Shown here in pieces: positions 24,324 to 33,216 of a stretch of DNA of 42,466 bases (its first letter is position 1; each line of letters begins with the position of its first letter). The stretch is taken from assembly GCA_025057155.1 (NCBI GenBank), contig JANWYD010000027.1, positions 1 through 42,466 of the forward strand, in the 5' to 3' direction. The position numbers and the translations under genes were made by a program. This stretch comes from Chloroflexaceae bacterium (lineage in GTDB: Bacteria; Chloroflexota; Chloroflexia; Chloroflexales; Chloroflexaceae). Below the pieces are notes generated by a model that did not search any database, had not been told where the DNA came from, and was given only the letters and a program-made list of their open reading frames with translations.

Positions 24324-24760
24324 GTAGTCTGTAAAGGAAGTTTCCCGGCCTTTCCGCCCCCTTCCCGGCCTCCCCCCGTTGGGGGGAGGAGCCGGACTCC
24401 CTCCCCGGCGGGGGAGGGCTGGGGAGAGGGCGGAGTTGCCGAAAAACTTCGTTCACAGAGTGCTCAGTAGTCTGTAAAGGAAGTTTCCCGGCCTTTCCGC
24501 CCCCTTCCCGGCCTCCCCCCGTTGGGGGGAGGAGGCGGACTCCCTCCCCCAGCGGGGGAGGGGTGGAGAGGGGGCGGAGTTACTGAAAACCTTCGTTCAC
24601 AGAGTGCTCAGTAGTCTGTAAAGGAAGTTTCCCGGCCTTTCCGCCCCCCTCCCGGCCTCCTCCCGTTGGGGGGAGGAGCCGGACTCCCTCCCCCAGCGGG
24701 GGAGGGTTGGGGAGGGGGCGGGTTCAGCAAAAAACTTCGTTCACAGACGACGTATAGCGT
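24324..24760. repeat. Palindromic repeat family B, three tandem copies
   Basis: Three units of about 143 bp start at about 24324, 24466 and 24608. Each has AGTAGTCTGTAAAGGAAGTT, GGCCTTTCCGCCCCCTTCCC, the GTTGGGGGGAGGAG hairpin, the GGGGGAGG hairpin and CTTCGTTCACAGA. They fill most of the 24258-24836 gap between the convergent U32 and crtI genes. High similarity between units suggests recent tandem amplification. Confidence 0.85.
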
Positions 24761-24836
24761 TTCTCGAAACGATTGACCCGCTCAGTGTTCTCAGAGGCTC
24801 CTCGTCCTCAGGGGATCAAGCATTCCCGCCAGTGCT

Positions 24837-26315
24837 CTAAGCCGCGCCGATCAACTGCTCGGCGATAATCGCCGATGAGAGCACCCCGGGGATGCCCGCG
24901 CCGGGATGGGTGCCTGCGCCCACAAAGTAGAGGTTCTCAAACTCCTCCGAGCGGTTGTGGGGGCGGAACCAGGCCGACTGGGTCAGGATTGGCTCAAACG
25001 AGAAGGCCGAGCCGAGGAAGGCGTTCTGCTGCCGGGCGAAATGGCGCGGATCAACCATCGTCTCGACCACGATGTTCTTGCTCAGATCGGGCATGTAGCG
25101 CTCCTCGAGGAAGCGCACGATAGCGTCGCGGTAGGGCCGCGCCGCGACCGACCAGTCGATGCCCGCGCCCAGGTGCGGCACCGGCGAGAGCACATAGAAC
25201 GACTCGCCGCCCTCGGGGGCGAAGGAGGGGTCGTTGAGCGACGGAATGTGCACGTAGAGCGAGAAGTCGTCGGCCAGCCGCTTGTGGTGGAAAATATCCT
25301 CCAGCAGGCCCTGGTAGCGCTCGCCGAAGATGATATTGTGGCGCAGCAACGATCCGTCGTCGTAGCGGCGGCGCGTGCCGATGTAGATCACCACCAGCGA
25401 CATGCTGTACTTCTTGCGTCGCAGCCGCCGGTCGGTGAAGTAGCGCCGGTGACGGGGCGCCACCAGGGTGCTGTAGGTGTAGGCGACGTCGGCGTTGGAG
25501 ACTACCGCGTCGGCGCGGCGCACGATGCCATCGGCCAGGCGCACGCCGATCACCCGCCGACCCTCGATGACGATCTCGCGCACCGGGCTGTTCAGGTGCA
25601 GCGTGCCGCCTAACTCGTCAAAGAGCCGGGCCATCGCCCGCACAATCGCCCCTGTGCCGCCCACGGCGTAGTGGATGCCCCACTCCCGCTCCAGGTAGTG
25701 CACCATGGCGTAGATGGACGAAGCATCGAAGGGGTTGCCGCCGATGAACAGCGGGTGGAACGAGAAGCAGCGGCGCAGAAAATCATCGCTGATGAAGCGC
25801 GATACGTAGCGATAGGTGCTCAGGTACGATTGGAGGCGCATCAGGTCGGGGGCGACGCGGAGCATATCGCCGATGTTCAGGAAGGGCTTGTCGGCCAGTT
25901 CCAGAAAGCCCTTCTCGAAGATCGGCCGGGTGCTGGCCATAAAACGGCGGTAGCCCTCGACATCGGCGGGGTTGAAACGGGCGATCTCTCGTTCGATGGC
26001 CTCCTCGTCGCCTGAGTAGTCAAAGTGCTTGCCGTCCTTGTTGAAGAGACGGTAGTAGGGCTGGCAGGGACGGAGTTCGAAGTAATCCTCGCGGCGGCGC
26101 CCGGCGACCCGCCACAGGTCGTCGAACATAAACGGCGCGGTGATAACTGTGGGTCCGGCGTCGAAGCGGTAGCCGTTGCGCTCGATGACGTAGGCTTTTC
26201 CTCCTGGTTGATCGGCTTTCTCGAAGATCTCGACGCGATGGCCTCGGGCAGCGAGCCGAATGCCCGCGCTGAGTCCGCCAAAGCCCGCGCCGATGATGAT
26301 GATGTGTTGCTGCAT
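24837..26315 (-). CDS. crtI: Phytoene desaturase / carotenoid isomerase-type oxidoreductase
   Basis: 492 residues, the normal size for bacterial CrtI. It has the N-terminal dinucleotide fold [20 protein letters not shown] followed by [13 protein letters not shown], the substrate-side [18 protein letters not shown], central [40 protein letters not shown] and [14 protein letters not shown], and the CrtI signature at the C-terminus ([20 protein letters not shown]). It introduces double bases into phytoene or related C40 carotenoids using FAD at the membrane. No other carotenoid gene is in the window. A CrtN/CrtO-like activity on another carotenoid is possible, but the C-terminal signature and length fit CrtI best. 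Confidence 0.92.
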   Translation of the reverse strand: MQQHIIIIGAGFGGLSAGIRLAARGHRVEIFEKADQPGGKAYVIERNGYRFDAGPTVITAPFMFDDLWRVAGRRREDYFELRPCQPYYRLFNKDGKHFDYSGDEEAIEREIARFNPADVEGYRRFMASTRPIFEKGFLELADKPFLNIGDMLRVAPDLMRLQSYLSTYRYVSRFISDDFLRRCFSFHPLFIGGNPFDASSIYAMVHYLEREWGIHYAVGGTGAIVRAMARLFDELGGTLHLNSPVREIVIEGRRVIGVRLADGIVRRADAVVSNADVAYTYSTLVAPRHRRYFTDRRLRRKKYSMSLVVIYIGTRRRYDDGSLLRHNIIFGERYQGLLEDIFHHKRLADDFSLYVHIPSLNDPSFAPEGGESFYVLSPVPHLGAGIDWSVAARPYRDAIVRFLEERYMPDLSKNIVVETMVDPRHFARQQNAFLGSAFSFEPILTQSAWFRPHNRSEEFENLYFVGAGTHPGAGIPGVLSSAIIAEQLIGAA

Positions 26316-26701
26316 GGTTGCTCCCTACAGACGAAACTCCTGAGGCAGGATCACGGTTTTACAGGTGTGGCGCCGTTCGCAGGATTCTGCTTCCCGCCTT
26401 CCCCACCGCCAGGGTGAGGCGCCTGGTTCTCTCCTCCAGCAGCGGAGGGCCAGGGAGAGGGCAGGTCGGCGTGAGACCGTGATGTAAACCATTGGCCTTT
26501 CTGAAACCTCGTTTACTGGCTGGTTGGACGGGTGCGGGAACCCGGGTTTCTCCCTGTCCCTGCACAGAGCCCCCTTCAATGCCTCTCCAGGCCCTTACCA
26601 GATCCTTACCAGACGCTTGCATGCGCCTTACACTGGCGTGCTAGCATGCCTCGCGGAACTTTGAAATGTTCGTCACAAACAATTGTGAGGAGCCTTCAAT
26701 A
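26316..26701. other. Gene-free gap with degenerate palindromes
   Basis: Between divergent crtI and the rhodanese gene. It holds a CTCCAGCAGCGGAG-centred block (26430-26460) resembling family B, and a lone family C-type palindrome (GGGAACCCGGGTTTCTCC, about 26536). GAGGAG at 26688-26693 is the rhodanese ribosome-binding site. No gene or clear promoter is seen. Confidence 0.45.
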
Positions 26702-27061
26702 ATGCTGCGACGTCTCTTCGGCGGTCCTGCCGCCGCCACTACGATAGCCACAATCACCGCGCCGGAACTGAAACGCCGTCTCGATGCCGGCGAGCGTCTC
26801 TTCTTGCTCGACGTGCGCTCCGCCAACGAATACGCCTACGATGGGCACATTGTCGGCGCGCACCTGCTGCCGTTGCCGATGCTCTCGATGCGTCTCAATG
26901 AACTGCCCAGGGACGCCCCCATCATCTGCATCTGCCGCTCGGGCAACCGCAGCGGCGTCGCCGCCGAGCAACTGGCCCGCCAGGGCTTCAGCGACGTGAC
27001 CAATCTCACCGGGGGCATGGTGGCCTGGGCCCGCGCCGGCCTGCCGATGAAGCGTGGATAG
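26702..27061 (+). CDS. Single-domain rhodanese-like sulfurtransferase
   Basis: ATG at 26702 follows GAGGAG by eight bases; the in-frame ATG at 26666 lacks a site. The 119-residue protein has an N-terminal hydrophobic/basic start (MLRRLFGGPAAATTIATITA) and then one rhodanese domain: LFLLDVRSANEYAYDGHIVG, HLLPLPMLSMRLNELP, the active loop CICRSGNRS with Cys78, and VTNLTGGMVAWARAGLP. It moves sulfane sulfur or serves as a thiol-based sensor; partners are unknown. Nothing nearby specifies its substrate. The following gap separates it from a two-component pair. Confidence 0.92.
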   Translation: MLRRLFGGPAAATTIATITAPELKRRLDAGERLFLLDVRSANEYAYDGHIVGAHLLPLPMLSMRLNELPRDAPIICICRSGNRSGVAAEQLARQGFSDVTNLTGGMVAWARAGLPMKRG

Positions 27062-27076
27062 CCCGTCTGCTCTCTT

Positions 27077-27246
27077 CTCAGGTGTAGGGTTTTCCGGCCC
27101 ATCCTCGCGTCGCATGCGCCATCCGGGGCATCGGGACGCCCAAATCCTCCCTCTCCCGCTCGCGGGAGAGGGAGGCGGGGGGGTAAGGATCGTAAGCGCA
27201 TCGGAATGCCAAAAACCCCTTCTCGCTTAAAAAGCCCTACACCTGA
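27077..27246. repeat. Palindromic repeat family A, copy 2 (complete)
   Basis: Starts CTCAGGTGTAGGGTTTTCC and ends AGCCCTACACCTGAG, giving near-perfect terminal inverted repeats of about 15 bp. Inside are CGTCGCATGCGCCATC, GGGACGCCC, a CTCTCCCGCTCGCGGGAGAG hairpin and a GTAAGCGCATCGGAATGCC segment. About 170 bp and noncoding. It sits between the rhodanese and response-regulator genes. Confidence 0.85.
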
Positions 27247-27443
27247 GAGCGTCTGCCTTCTGCCCTGGCACGGGCGCGGGAAACCGCGTTTCCCGCCTGT
27301 CTGTCGAAATAATCACATGCCGCCTGTGCTCGTCTCGCTGCGAGCAGCAGCGAGCGTTGCGGCTGTCCGGTCGCGCCACGGTGCGGGCCAGGCGCCGCGG
27401 GCGGGCTGCTGTCGCTCGCCCTGCCCTCCTCGCCGGATGAGTA

Positions 27444-27449
27444 TATAAT
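27444..27449 (+). promoter_or_regulatory. TATAAT -10 element implying a near-leaderless mRNA
   Basis: A perfect TATAAT at 27444-27449 ends only six bases before the ATG at 27456. The usual 6-7 base distance would put the transcription start on or next to the start codon. No Shine-Dalgarno sequence lies before this ATG, and no good -35 is seen. Leaderless translation is an inference. Confidence 0.5.
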
Positions 27450-27455
27450 ACGTCC

Positions 27456-28148
27456 ATGAGTAACACAGGCGTGATTCTGGTCGTTGATGACGAGGCCAGT
27501 ATCCGAACGATCGCCAGGGCCTACCTGGAGCAGGCAGGTTTCCGCGTCCTCTGCGTGGATAATGGCCCCGATGCGTTACGACTGGCCGAGGATGATTCGC
27601 CGGATCTGATCCTGCTCGATCTGAACCTGCCGGGGATGGACGGCATGGAGGTTGCCGCGCGCCTCCGCGAGCGCTCGGATGTCTTCATTCTGATGCTTAC
27701 GGCGCGGAGCGAAGAGGCCGACCGCGTGGCCGGCCTGCGGATTGGCGCGGATGATTACCTGACCAAGCCCTTCAGTCCCCGCGAGCTGGTGGCCCGCGTC
27801 GAGGCCATCCTGCGGCGGCGGCGCGGCATGCCGCTGCGCGACAATCGTCTACGCTTCCGCCATGTGCTGATTGACCCTGACGCCCGTGAGGTCCAGGCCG
27901 GGGGCCAGACGCTTGAATTGAGCCCGACCGAGTTCGACGTGCTGCTGGCCCTGGCCCGCCACCCCAACCGCGCCCTCAGCCGCGAGCAGTTGATCGATCT
28001 GGTCTGGGGGGCTGATTTCTACGGCACCGACCGGGTAGTTGACGTGTATGTCGGCCAGGTGCGGCGCAAGCTGGAGGCGGCCACCGGCGCGACGCTGATT
28101 GTCACCGTTCGCGGCGTCGGCTACCGCTTTGTGGACGAGCGGTTATGA
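27456..28148 (+). CDS. OmpR-family response regulator
   Basis: 230 residues: a receiver domain (5-118) with Asp11/Asp12, phospho-acceptor Asp55 in LILLDLNLPG, Thr82 and Lys104 in LTKPFSPREL. A winged helix follows (TLELSPTEFDVLLALARHPN, VVDVYVGQVRRKLEAATGAT, VTVRGVGYRF). The receiver and linker are strongly similar to the regulator at 7823-8524, including the same LTKPFSPRELVARV stretch, so the two pairs are paralogues. The stop overlaps the kinase start by four bases. No ribosome-binding site precedes this ATG, consistent with the near-leaderless promoter at 27444. Confidence 0.95.
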   Translation: MSNTGVILVVDDEASIRTIARAYLEQAGFRVLCVDNGPDALRLAEDDSPDLILLDLNLPGMDGMEVAARLRERSDVFILMLTARSEEADRVAGLRIGADDYLTKPFSPRELVARVEAILRRRRGMPLRDNRLRFRHVLIDPDAREVQAGGQTLELSPTEFDVLLALARHPNRALSREQLIDLVWGADFYGTDRVVDVYVGQVRRKLEAATGATLIVTVRGVGYRFVDERL

Positions 28149-29251
28149 GGGCGTTTGCACAACTGCGCTGGCAACTCATCGCCGCCCAGATGCTGGTGGT
28201 GGTGGTAGGCGTGGTGGTGCTGGCCGTCGCTGCTGACCGGCTGGGCAGCCAGATCTTCGCCGCTGAACTGCGCGCGCAACTCGAGGGCGTCCCGATAGCG
28301 GAGCGCGCTGCAGTCGAAACGGCCCTGCTCGGCAGCTTCCGCAAGGCTACCGGGCAGGCCCTGCTGGCCGCCGCGGCCGCCGCCGCCGTGGTGGGGCTGA
28401 CGACCAGCGTCCTGCTCCTGCGGCAGATCCTCCGCCCGCTGAACGAGATCGCCCGCAGCAGCCAGCGCATCGCCGAGGGCCGCTACGACGAGCGTGTGGC
28501 CGTGCCTGCCAGCGACGAGCTGGCGATCGTCGCCGCCAGCTTCAACCAGATGGCCGAAAGCCTGGAACGGGTGGAGCAGCAGCGGGTGGCGCTGATCGGG
28601 AATGTGGCCCACGAACTGCGCACGCCCCTCGCCGGCATCGAAGGCTTCCTGGAGGGTTTGATTGACGGTGTCTTCGGCCCCGAGCCGTCCGTCTTCGGCG
28701 ACATGCAGCACGAAGTGCGGCGCATGCGCCGCCTGATTGACGACCTCCAGACCCTTTCCCACGTCGAGGCCGGCCAGGTGAGCCTGCATCTGGCCGAGGT
28801 GGACCTGGTGGAACTGGCCCGGCGCGTGGTCAACCAGTTGCGCCCGCAAACGATCACGAACTGTCTCGAACTGCGAGTGCTCCCTGAAACGCCCACGCTG
28901 ATCGTGCGCGCCGATCCGGATCGTCTGGCGCAGATCCTGCTGAACCTGGTGGGCAACGCCATTCGCTACACCCCCGAAGGCGGCTGTATTACCGTGCGCC
29001 TTGGCGTTGAAGGCCCCATGGCCCGCGCCGAGGTGATTGACACCGGCATTGGCATCCCCCCCGAAGACCTCCCCTACATCTTCGAACGCTTCTACCGCGT
29101 TGATCGCTCCCGTTCGCGCGCCAGCGGCGGCAGCGGCATCGGGCTGACCATCGCCCGGCACCTGGCCTGGGCCATGGGCGGCGAGCTGACGGCTCAGAGC
29201 GCCGGCCCGGGCAAGGGCAGCACGTTCACCCTGACCATGCCTCTGAGGTGA
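28145..29251 (+). CDS. Membrane sensor histidine kinase
   Basis: 368 residues: transmembrane helices at about 11-30 and 72-93 around a short outside loop, a HAMP domain (about 94-147), HisKA with His156 in IGNVAHELRTPLAGIEGFLE, and HATPase with LNLVGNAIRYTPEGG, DTGIGIPPEDLPYIFERFYR and GGSGIGLTIARHLAWAMGG. All kinase motifs are intact. It is coupled to the regulator before it by an ATGA overlap. The layout matches the kinase at 8521-9708. The band-7 gene pair begins 207 bp downstream across a stem-loop. Confidence 0.95.
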   Translation: MRAFAQLRWQLIAAQMLVVVVGVVVLAVAADRLGSQIFAAELRAQLEGVPIAERAAVETALLGSFRKATGQALLAAAAAAAVVGLTTSVLLLRQILRPLNEIARSSQRIAEGRYDERVAVPASDELAIVAASFNQMAESLERVEQQRVALIGNVAHELRTPLAGIEGFLEGLIDGVFGPEPSVFGDMQHEVRRMRRLIDDLQTLSHVEAGQVSLHLAEVDLVELARRVVNQLRPQTITNCLELRVLPETPTLIVRADPDRLAQILLNLVGNAIRYTPEGGCITVRLGVEGPMARAEVIDTGIGIPPEDLPYIFERFYRVDRSRSRASGGSGIGLTIARHLAWAMGGELTAQSAGPGKGSTFTLTMPLR

Positions 29252-29304
29252 AACAGGCAGAGTTGGGAATGCGCCCGCTCAGAGCAACGTTGTTCCCTGG
29301 ATGC

Positions 29305-29333
29305 TGTAGCGCAACCTGGAGGGTTGCGCTACA
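29305..29333 (+). terminator. Perfect stem-loop after the kinase gene
   Basis: TGTAGCGCAACC (29305-29316) and GGTTGCGCTACA (29322-29333) form a perfect 12-bp stem with a TGGAG loop, 54 bases after the kinase stop. No T-run follows, so it may be a dispersed palindrome that can act as a transcript boundary. It resembles the stem at 12089-12115. Confidence 0.5.
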
Positions 29334-29458
29334 GGGTTAATCCAGGTCATGATTTGAAAACCCTGTGTCACTGCAACAATCTGGTAAGCTCATCGTTCTA
29401 TCATTGCGACAACAACCTGTCGGCCGGTTTCACCCCTCGGAAAGGAGCCACAGCGCCA

Positions 29459-30451
29459 ATGTCCGCAATCGCCCTGGGGATTATCTTCGGCTTTCTCGGC
29501 TGGTTCTTCGTCCGCTACGTCCTCTTTGGCTTCTATACGGTGGATCAGAATGAGCGCGCGGTGAAGACGATCTTCGGTCGCGCCGAGCGTCTGCCCCTCT
29601 CAGCCGCTACGGAGGATCCCTTTACCGAGTACCTCCGCCCCGAGGAGCGCGATCGCTACCGCTACCCGCAGGTGCGCGTCATTCAGCCCGGAGTGCACTT
29701 CAAGTGGCCCTGGGAGCGCATCCACAAGGTCTCCATCGCCACCCAGACGGTGAACATGGCCCTGGATCTGGAAGATCCGCGCGCCAACCGCGGGGGCACG
29801 GTGCTGGAGGCGGTCACCAAGGATCAACTCAACGTTGGCCTGAAGGGGCAGATCCGCTACCGCGTCTCGGAGCGCCACCTCTACGCCTACCTGTTCGGGG
29901 TAAAGAATCCGGTGGTGCACGTGATGGGCTACTTTGTCTCCATCCTGCGGGAACGCATCGCCGGTTTCGAGGCGCCCCCCGCCCCTGGCGGTAATGGGGC
30001 CTCTCAGCCGACTGACGCCAGCGCCGTGAGCGGCGTCTCGATCAACGACCTGCGCAAAAATCTCCGCGACCTGAACGAGTTGATGGACCGCGAGTGCCTC
30101 TCCTCGCCCGCCCGCTATGGCGTGATTCTCGAAGCCTCGCTGATCACCGAGATTGACGCCCCGCCCGAGGTCGAGTCGGCGATGGCGGCGATTAACACCG
30201 CCCACAACCAGGTCTCGTCGGACATCAGCCTGGCCCAGGCCGCCGCCGACCAGAAGATCGTCCAGTCGAAGCGCGCAGTGGAGATCGAAACGCTGAAGGC
30301 CCAGGCCGAGGTCGAGCCGCTGCTGGCCCTGGCCGAACAGTTGCATGCCCTGCGCGCCAGGGGGCCGAACGCCATCGCCGCCTATTTGCGGAACGTGCGC
30401 CTGGGCCTCTTCCGCCAGGCCGAGCGCGTCATTATGGAGGTGGAGCGATGA
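29459..30451 (+). CDS. SPFH/band-7 membrane protein, first of a pair
   Basis: ATG at 29459 follows AAAGGAG by 11 bases; an upstream open extension to 29324 has no site. The 330-residue protein starts with a membrane helix (IALGIIFGFLGWFFVRYVLF) followed directly by the band-7 fold (GFYTVDQNERAVKTIFGRAE, VIQPGVHFKWPWERIHKVSI, AVTKDQLNVGLKGQIRYRVS). A long helical coiled-coil region follows (INTAHNQVSSDISLAQAAAD, QKIVQSKRAVEIETLKAQAE). Band-7 proteins oligomerise into membrane microdomain scaffolds and often regulate proteases or cell-envelope processes. It overlaps the next band-7 gene by four bases, so the two likely form a hetero-oligomer, as HflK and HflC do, although neither is clearly HflK or HflC. 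Confidence 0.85.
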   Translation: MSAIALGIIFGFLGWFFVRYVLFGFYTVDQNERAVKTIFGRAERLPLSAATEDPFTEYLRPEERDRYRYPQVRVIQPGVHFKWPWERIHKVSIATQTVNMALDLEDPRANRGGTVLEAVTKDQLNVGLKGQIRYRVSERHLYAYLFGVKNPVVHVMGYFVSILRERIAGFEAPPAPGGNGASQPTDASAVSGVSINDLRKNLRDLNELMDRECLSSPARYGVILEASLITEIDAPPEVESAMAAINTAHNQVSSDISLAQAAADQKIVQSKRAVEIETLKAQAEVEPLLALAEQLHALRARGPNAIAAYLRNVRLGLFRQAERVIMEVER

Positions 30452-31386
30452 TCAGCCTGATGTTGTTCGTTACCACCGCTTTCATCAGCTTTATCTTCGC
30501 GCCGGTCGTAATTGCGCTGACGCTCGGCCTGGCCCGGCTGTTTGGCCTGTATACGACCGTGCAGGAGGGCACCTGTCACGTCTACGTGCTGTTTGGCAAC
30601 GTCATCGGCGTGATCAGCGAGCCGGGGTTTCACTTCCTGCCCGCGCGCCTCGGCGCGGCCGCATTCATCGTGCGGCTCCTCGGCGAACGCAAGGTGCTGG
30701 ATATGCGCCTCAACCAGCGCTATCTGCGCAGCCAGCCGGTGAATTCCGAGGAAGGCGCGCCAATGGGCATTGGCGTGTGGTACGAGATGGCAATCAGCGA
30801 CCCGGTGGCCTACCTCTTCCGCAACACCGATCCGGAAGGGTCGCTGGCCGCCAATGTGAGCAATGCCGTGGTGCGCACCCTTAGCAACATGCCCCTGGCC
30901 GAAATGCTTGAGAATCGCCACGCTATGAGCCAGGCCGTGCGGGCCGAGGTGTCGCCGAAGTCAATGGAGTGGGGCTACCGGCTCGGGTCGGTGTATGTGC
31001 GTAAGGTCCACTTCCGCGATGCGGGCATGATCCGCCAGATCGAGGCCAAGGTGGTGAACCGCCTGCGCCAGGTGACCTCGGCCATTCTGCAGGACGGCGC
31101 GAACCAGGTGAGCATTATCACCAGCACCGCCGAGCGGCAGGCGGCCATCGCCTTCGCCCAGGCCCAGGCCATCCGCCCGCAGATCCTCGGCAAGGCGCTC
31201 AATGCCATCAATACCGACCGGGAGGTGGCCGAGGCCCTCTTTACCATTCTGGAGACGCAGAACCTGATCGAGAGCGGAGCGAAGGTGACCCTCATCCCCC
31301 GGCTGAACGAATCCTCCCTCCTGCCCGATCTTCTTGCCGCTACGCCGCCTGCCAACCACAGCGCCAGGTCGCAGCCAGCCGGGTGA
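30448..31386 (+). CDS. SPFH/band-7 membrane protein, second of a pair
   Basis: 312 residues, starting in the stop of the previous gene (ATGA). An N-terminal hydrophobic region (LMLFVTTAFISFIFAPVVIA) leads into a band-7 domain (GLYTTVQEGTCHVYVLFGNV, ISEPGFHFLPARLG, GIGVWYEMAISDPVAYLFRN). Helical segments follow (RQIEAKVVNRLRQVTSAILQ, STAERQAAIAFAQAQAIRPQ) and a low-complexity Ser/Pro tail (PPANHSARSQPAG). It is distinct from its neighbour in sequence but similar in plan, which supports a two-component scaffold at the cytoplasmic membrane. No linked NfeD-type or protease gene is present; the next gene encodes a bactofilin-like membrane protein. Confidence 0.85.
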   Translation: MISLMLFVTTAFISFIFAPVVIALTLGLARLFGLYTTVQEGTCHVYVLFGNVIGVISEPGFHFLPARLGAAAFIVRLLGERKVLDMRLNQRYLRSQPVNSEEGAPMGIGVWYEMAISDPVAYLFRNTDPEGSLAANVSNAVVRTLSNMPLAEMLENRHAMSQAVRAEVSPKSMEWGYRLGSVYVRKVHFRDAGMIRQIEAKVVNRLRQVTSAILQDGANQVSIITSTAERQAAIAFAQAQAIRPQILGKALNAINTDREVAEALFTILETQNLIESGAKVTLIPRLNESSLLPDLLAATPPANHSARSQPAG

Positions 31387-31413
31387 GGTGCAGGCGACAG
31401 GCAGGGTGTGCTG

Positions 31414-31451
31414 GAGCGGGGTCAGGGGCGCCGCTTGTCCTGACCCTGCTC
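31414..31451 (+). terminator. Stem-loop after the band-7 pair
   Basis: GAGCGGGGTCAGG (31414-31426) pairs with CCTGACCCTGCTC (31439-31451) around a 12-base loop, 28 bases after the stop at 31386. One mismatch, no clear T-run. It is likely a transcript boundary before the next gene, which starts at 31666. Confidence 0.5.
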
Positions 31452-31665
31452 TCGTTGCCGTCCTGTCACGGATAGTGCGCGACTCTCTACGTCGGGTGGA
31501 TCCGTTTAGATGTACAATAGCAAAGTTGGGGTGAACGCAACGCACGCTACGGAGAGACGTCGTTTCCCCTCGCCGCTGCTGGTTGTGCGACGCGAAACTG
31601 TCTGGATTACGCGCAGGTTTTGATGATACGCGGCTTTGCCGTGTAATGAGGAGAGGAGGTCGCGT

Positions 31666-32922
31666 ATGGGTCCGGGAATGAAGCGCGTATGGTCGTTCGC
31701 CGCGGTGGTCGCGGCGATCATCGCTGTGCTGGTCGCGGGCCCGGTGTTCGCGGCGGAGTTTGGCTCAGGCGATATCTACCGCCTGCCGGCTGGCCAGGTG
31801 ATCGAAGATGACCTGACCGTGATGGCTCAGGAGATCTACATTGACGGCAAGGTGGACGGCGATCTGGTGGCGATGGGCGCCTATGTCGAGATCAACGGCG
31901 TGGTCACCGGCGATGTGCTGGCCGCGGGCGCGGAGGTGCGGATCAACGGCGTGGTTGAGGACGATGTGCGCGCGGCGGGTGCAGGGGTGATCGTCACTGG
32001 CAGAATTGGCGACCACCTCTTTGCCGCGGCCGGTGGTGGAGAGGGGGCCTTCAGCCCCGCGCAGGTCAGCGGCCGCAGCGTGGTGCAGGGTGTACGCATT
32101 GAGCGCGGCGCGACGGTGGGCGGCTCGGCCTACATGTTTGCCGGTGAGGCGCTGATTGACGGCGCCGTTGCCGGAGACTTGCAGGCCGGCGCCGGCACGG
32201 TGATCCTCAACGGCCAGGTAGGCGGCGACGCCGCCCTTGATGTGGGCAAGATCACCATTGGCGATAGCGCGCGGATCGGGGGTGTGCTGAGCTACACTGC
32301 GCCCGAAGCGGCGAGTGTGCCGCCAGGCGTGGCCGGCGACGTGCGCTTTGAGCAGCGCGAGCAACCGCAGACCACGCCAGCGCCAGCGTTCCGGCCCGGG
32401 CAGATCCTGCGACCGCTGCTGATGCTGGCCGGGTTCGCGCTGCTGGGCTGGCTCCTGCTGCGCTTTGCGCCTGATGCGCTGCGGCGCCCGGCACAGGCCC
32501 TGGCGCTGCGACCGGGGCAGGCGGCGCTCTACGGTATCGCTGCGCTGGCGCTGCTCTTTGCCATACCCTTGCTCTCGATCCTGATCTTCCTGGCCATCCT
32601 GCTGTTCTGGGGCTGGTTCCCGGCGCTCATGTTTGCCGTGCTGCTCACGGCTGCTCTGGTGCTGGCCTGGACGCTAAGCCCGCTCATCACCGGCCTGTGG
32701 GCCGGGCGGGCGCTGCTGCGGGCCGCCGGGCGCGAGGCGGGCGATTTCCTCGCCCTGTGCCTTGGCGTGCTGCTCATCGTGTTGCTGAGCCTGATCCCCT
32801 GGGTGGGCTGGCTGGTGGGGCTGGTCAGCCTGGTTCTGGCCCTCGGCGCGCTGATCGCGGCGCGGCGCGGGGCCTTTGACGTGCCGGTGACGACGGCGAC
32901 CCCGGCGCCGACGCCGGTGTAG
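31666..32922 (+). CDS. Bactofilin-like polymer-forming membrane protein
   Basis: ATG at 31666 follows GAGGAGAGGAGG by six bases. The 418-residue protein has a signal peptide or helix (VWSFAAVVAAIIAVLVAGPV, FAA cleavage). A beta-helix-like region of short repeats follows (IYIDGKVDGDLVAMGAYVEI, NGVVTGDVLAAGAEVRINGV, later VILNGQVGGDAALDVGKITI), as in the polymer-forming cytoskeletal/bactofilin domain. A Pro-rich linker leads to five or so membrane helices (LLMLAGFALLGWLLLRF to VGLVSLVLALGALIAAR). The repeat region would therefore lie outside the cytoplasm. Such proteins are often annotated only as polymer-forming; a structural or envelope-stress role is inference. Confidence 0.8.
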   Translation: MGPGMKRVWSFAAVVAAIIAVLVAGPVFAAEFGSGDIYRLPAGQVIEDDLTVMAQEIYIDGKVDGDLVAMGAYVEINGVVTGDVLAAGAEVRINGVVEDDVRAAGAGVIVTGRIGDHLFAAAGGGEGAFSPAQVSGRSVVQGVRIERGATVGGSAYMFAGEALIDGAVAGDLQAGAGTVILNGQVGGDAALDVGKITIGDSARIGGVLSYTAPEAASVPPGVAGDVRFEQREQPQTTPAPAFRPGQILRPLLMLAGFALLGWLLLRFAPDALRRPAQALALRPGQAALYGIAALALLFAIPLLSILIFLAILLFWGWFPALMFAVLLTAALVLAWTLSPLITGLWAGRALLRAAGREAGDFLALCLGVLLIVLLSLIPWVGWLVGLVSLVLALGALIAARRGAFDVPVTTATPAPTPV

Positions 32923-33018
32923 ACGGTGGTTTGGGAGCGCTCCTCACCCACCCCCGCCGCGCTGCGCTCGGCGCCCCCTCCCTCGCCACCGGCGGTGGCG
33001 AGGGAGGGGTCCGGGGTT

Positions 33019-33186
33019 CTCAGGTGTAGGGTTTTCCGGCGCTGCTCGCGTCGCATGCGCCATCGGGGGCCTTGGGACGCCCAACTCCCCCTCTCCCGCT
33101 CGCGGGAGAGGGGGGCGGGGGGTGAGGATCGTAAGCGCATTGGAATGCCAAAAACCGCTTCTCGCTCGAAAAACCCGACACCTGAG
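33019..33186. repeat. Palindromic repeat family A, copy 3 (complete)
   Basis: Same orientation and layout as the copy at 27077: starts CTCAGGTGTAGGGTTTTCC, contains CGTCGCATGCGCCATC, GGGACGCCC, CTCTCCCGCTCGCGGGAGAG and GTAAGCGCATTGGAATGCC, and ends AAACCCGACACCTGAG. It lies between the bactofilin-like gene and the convergent phosphohexomutase gene. Confidence 0.85.
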
Positions 33187-33216
33187 AGGTCGGGGGGAGG
33201 GTGAGGACGACGCTAC

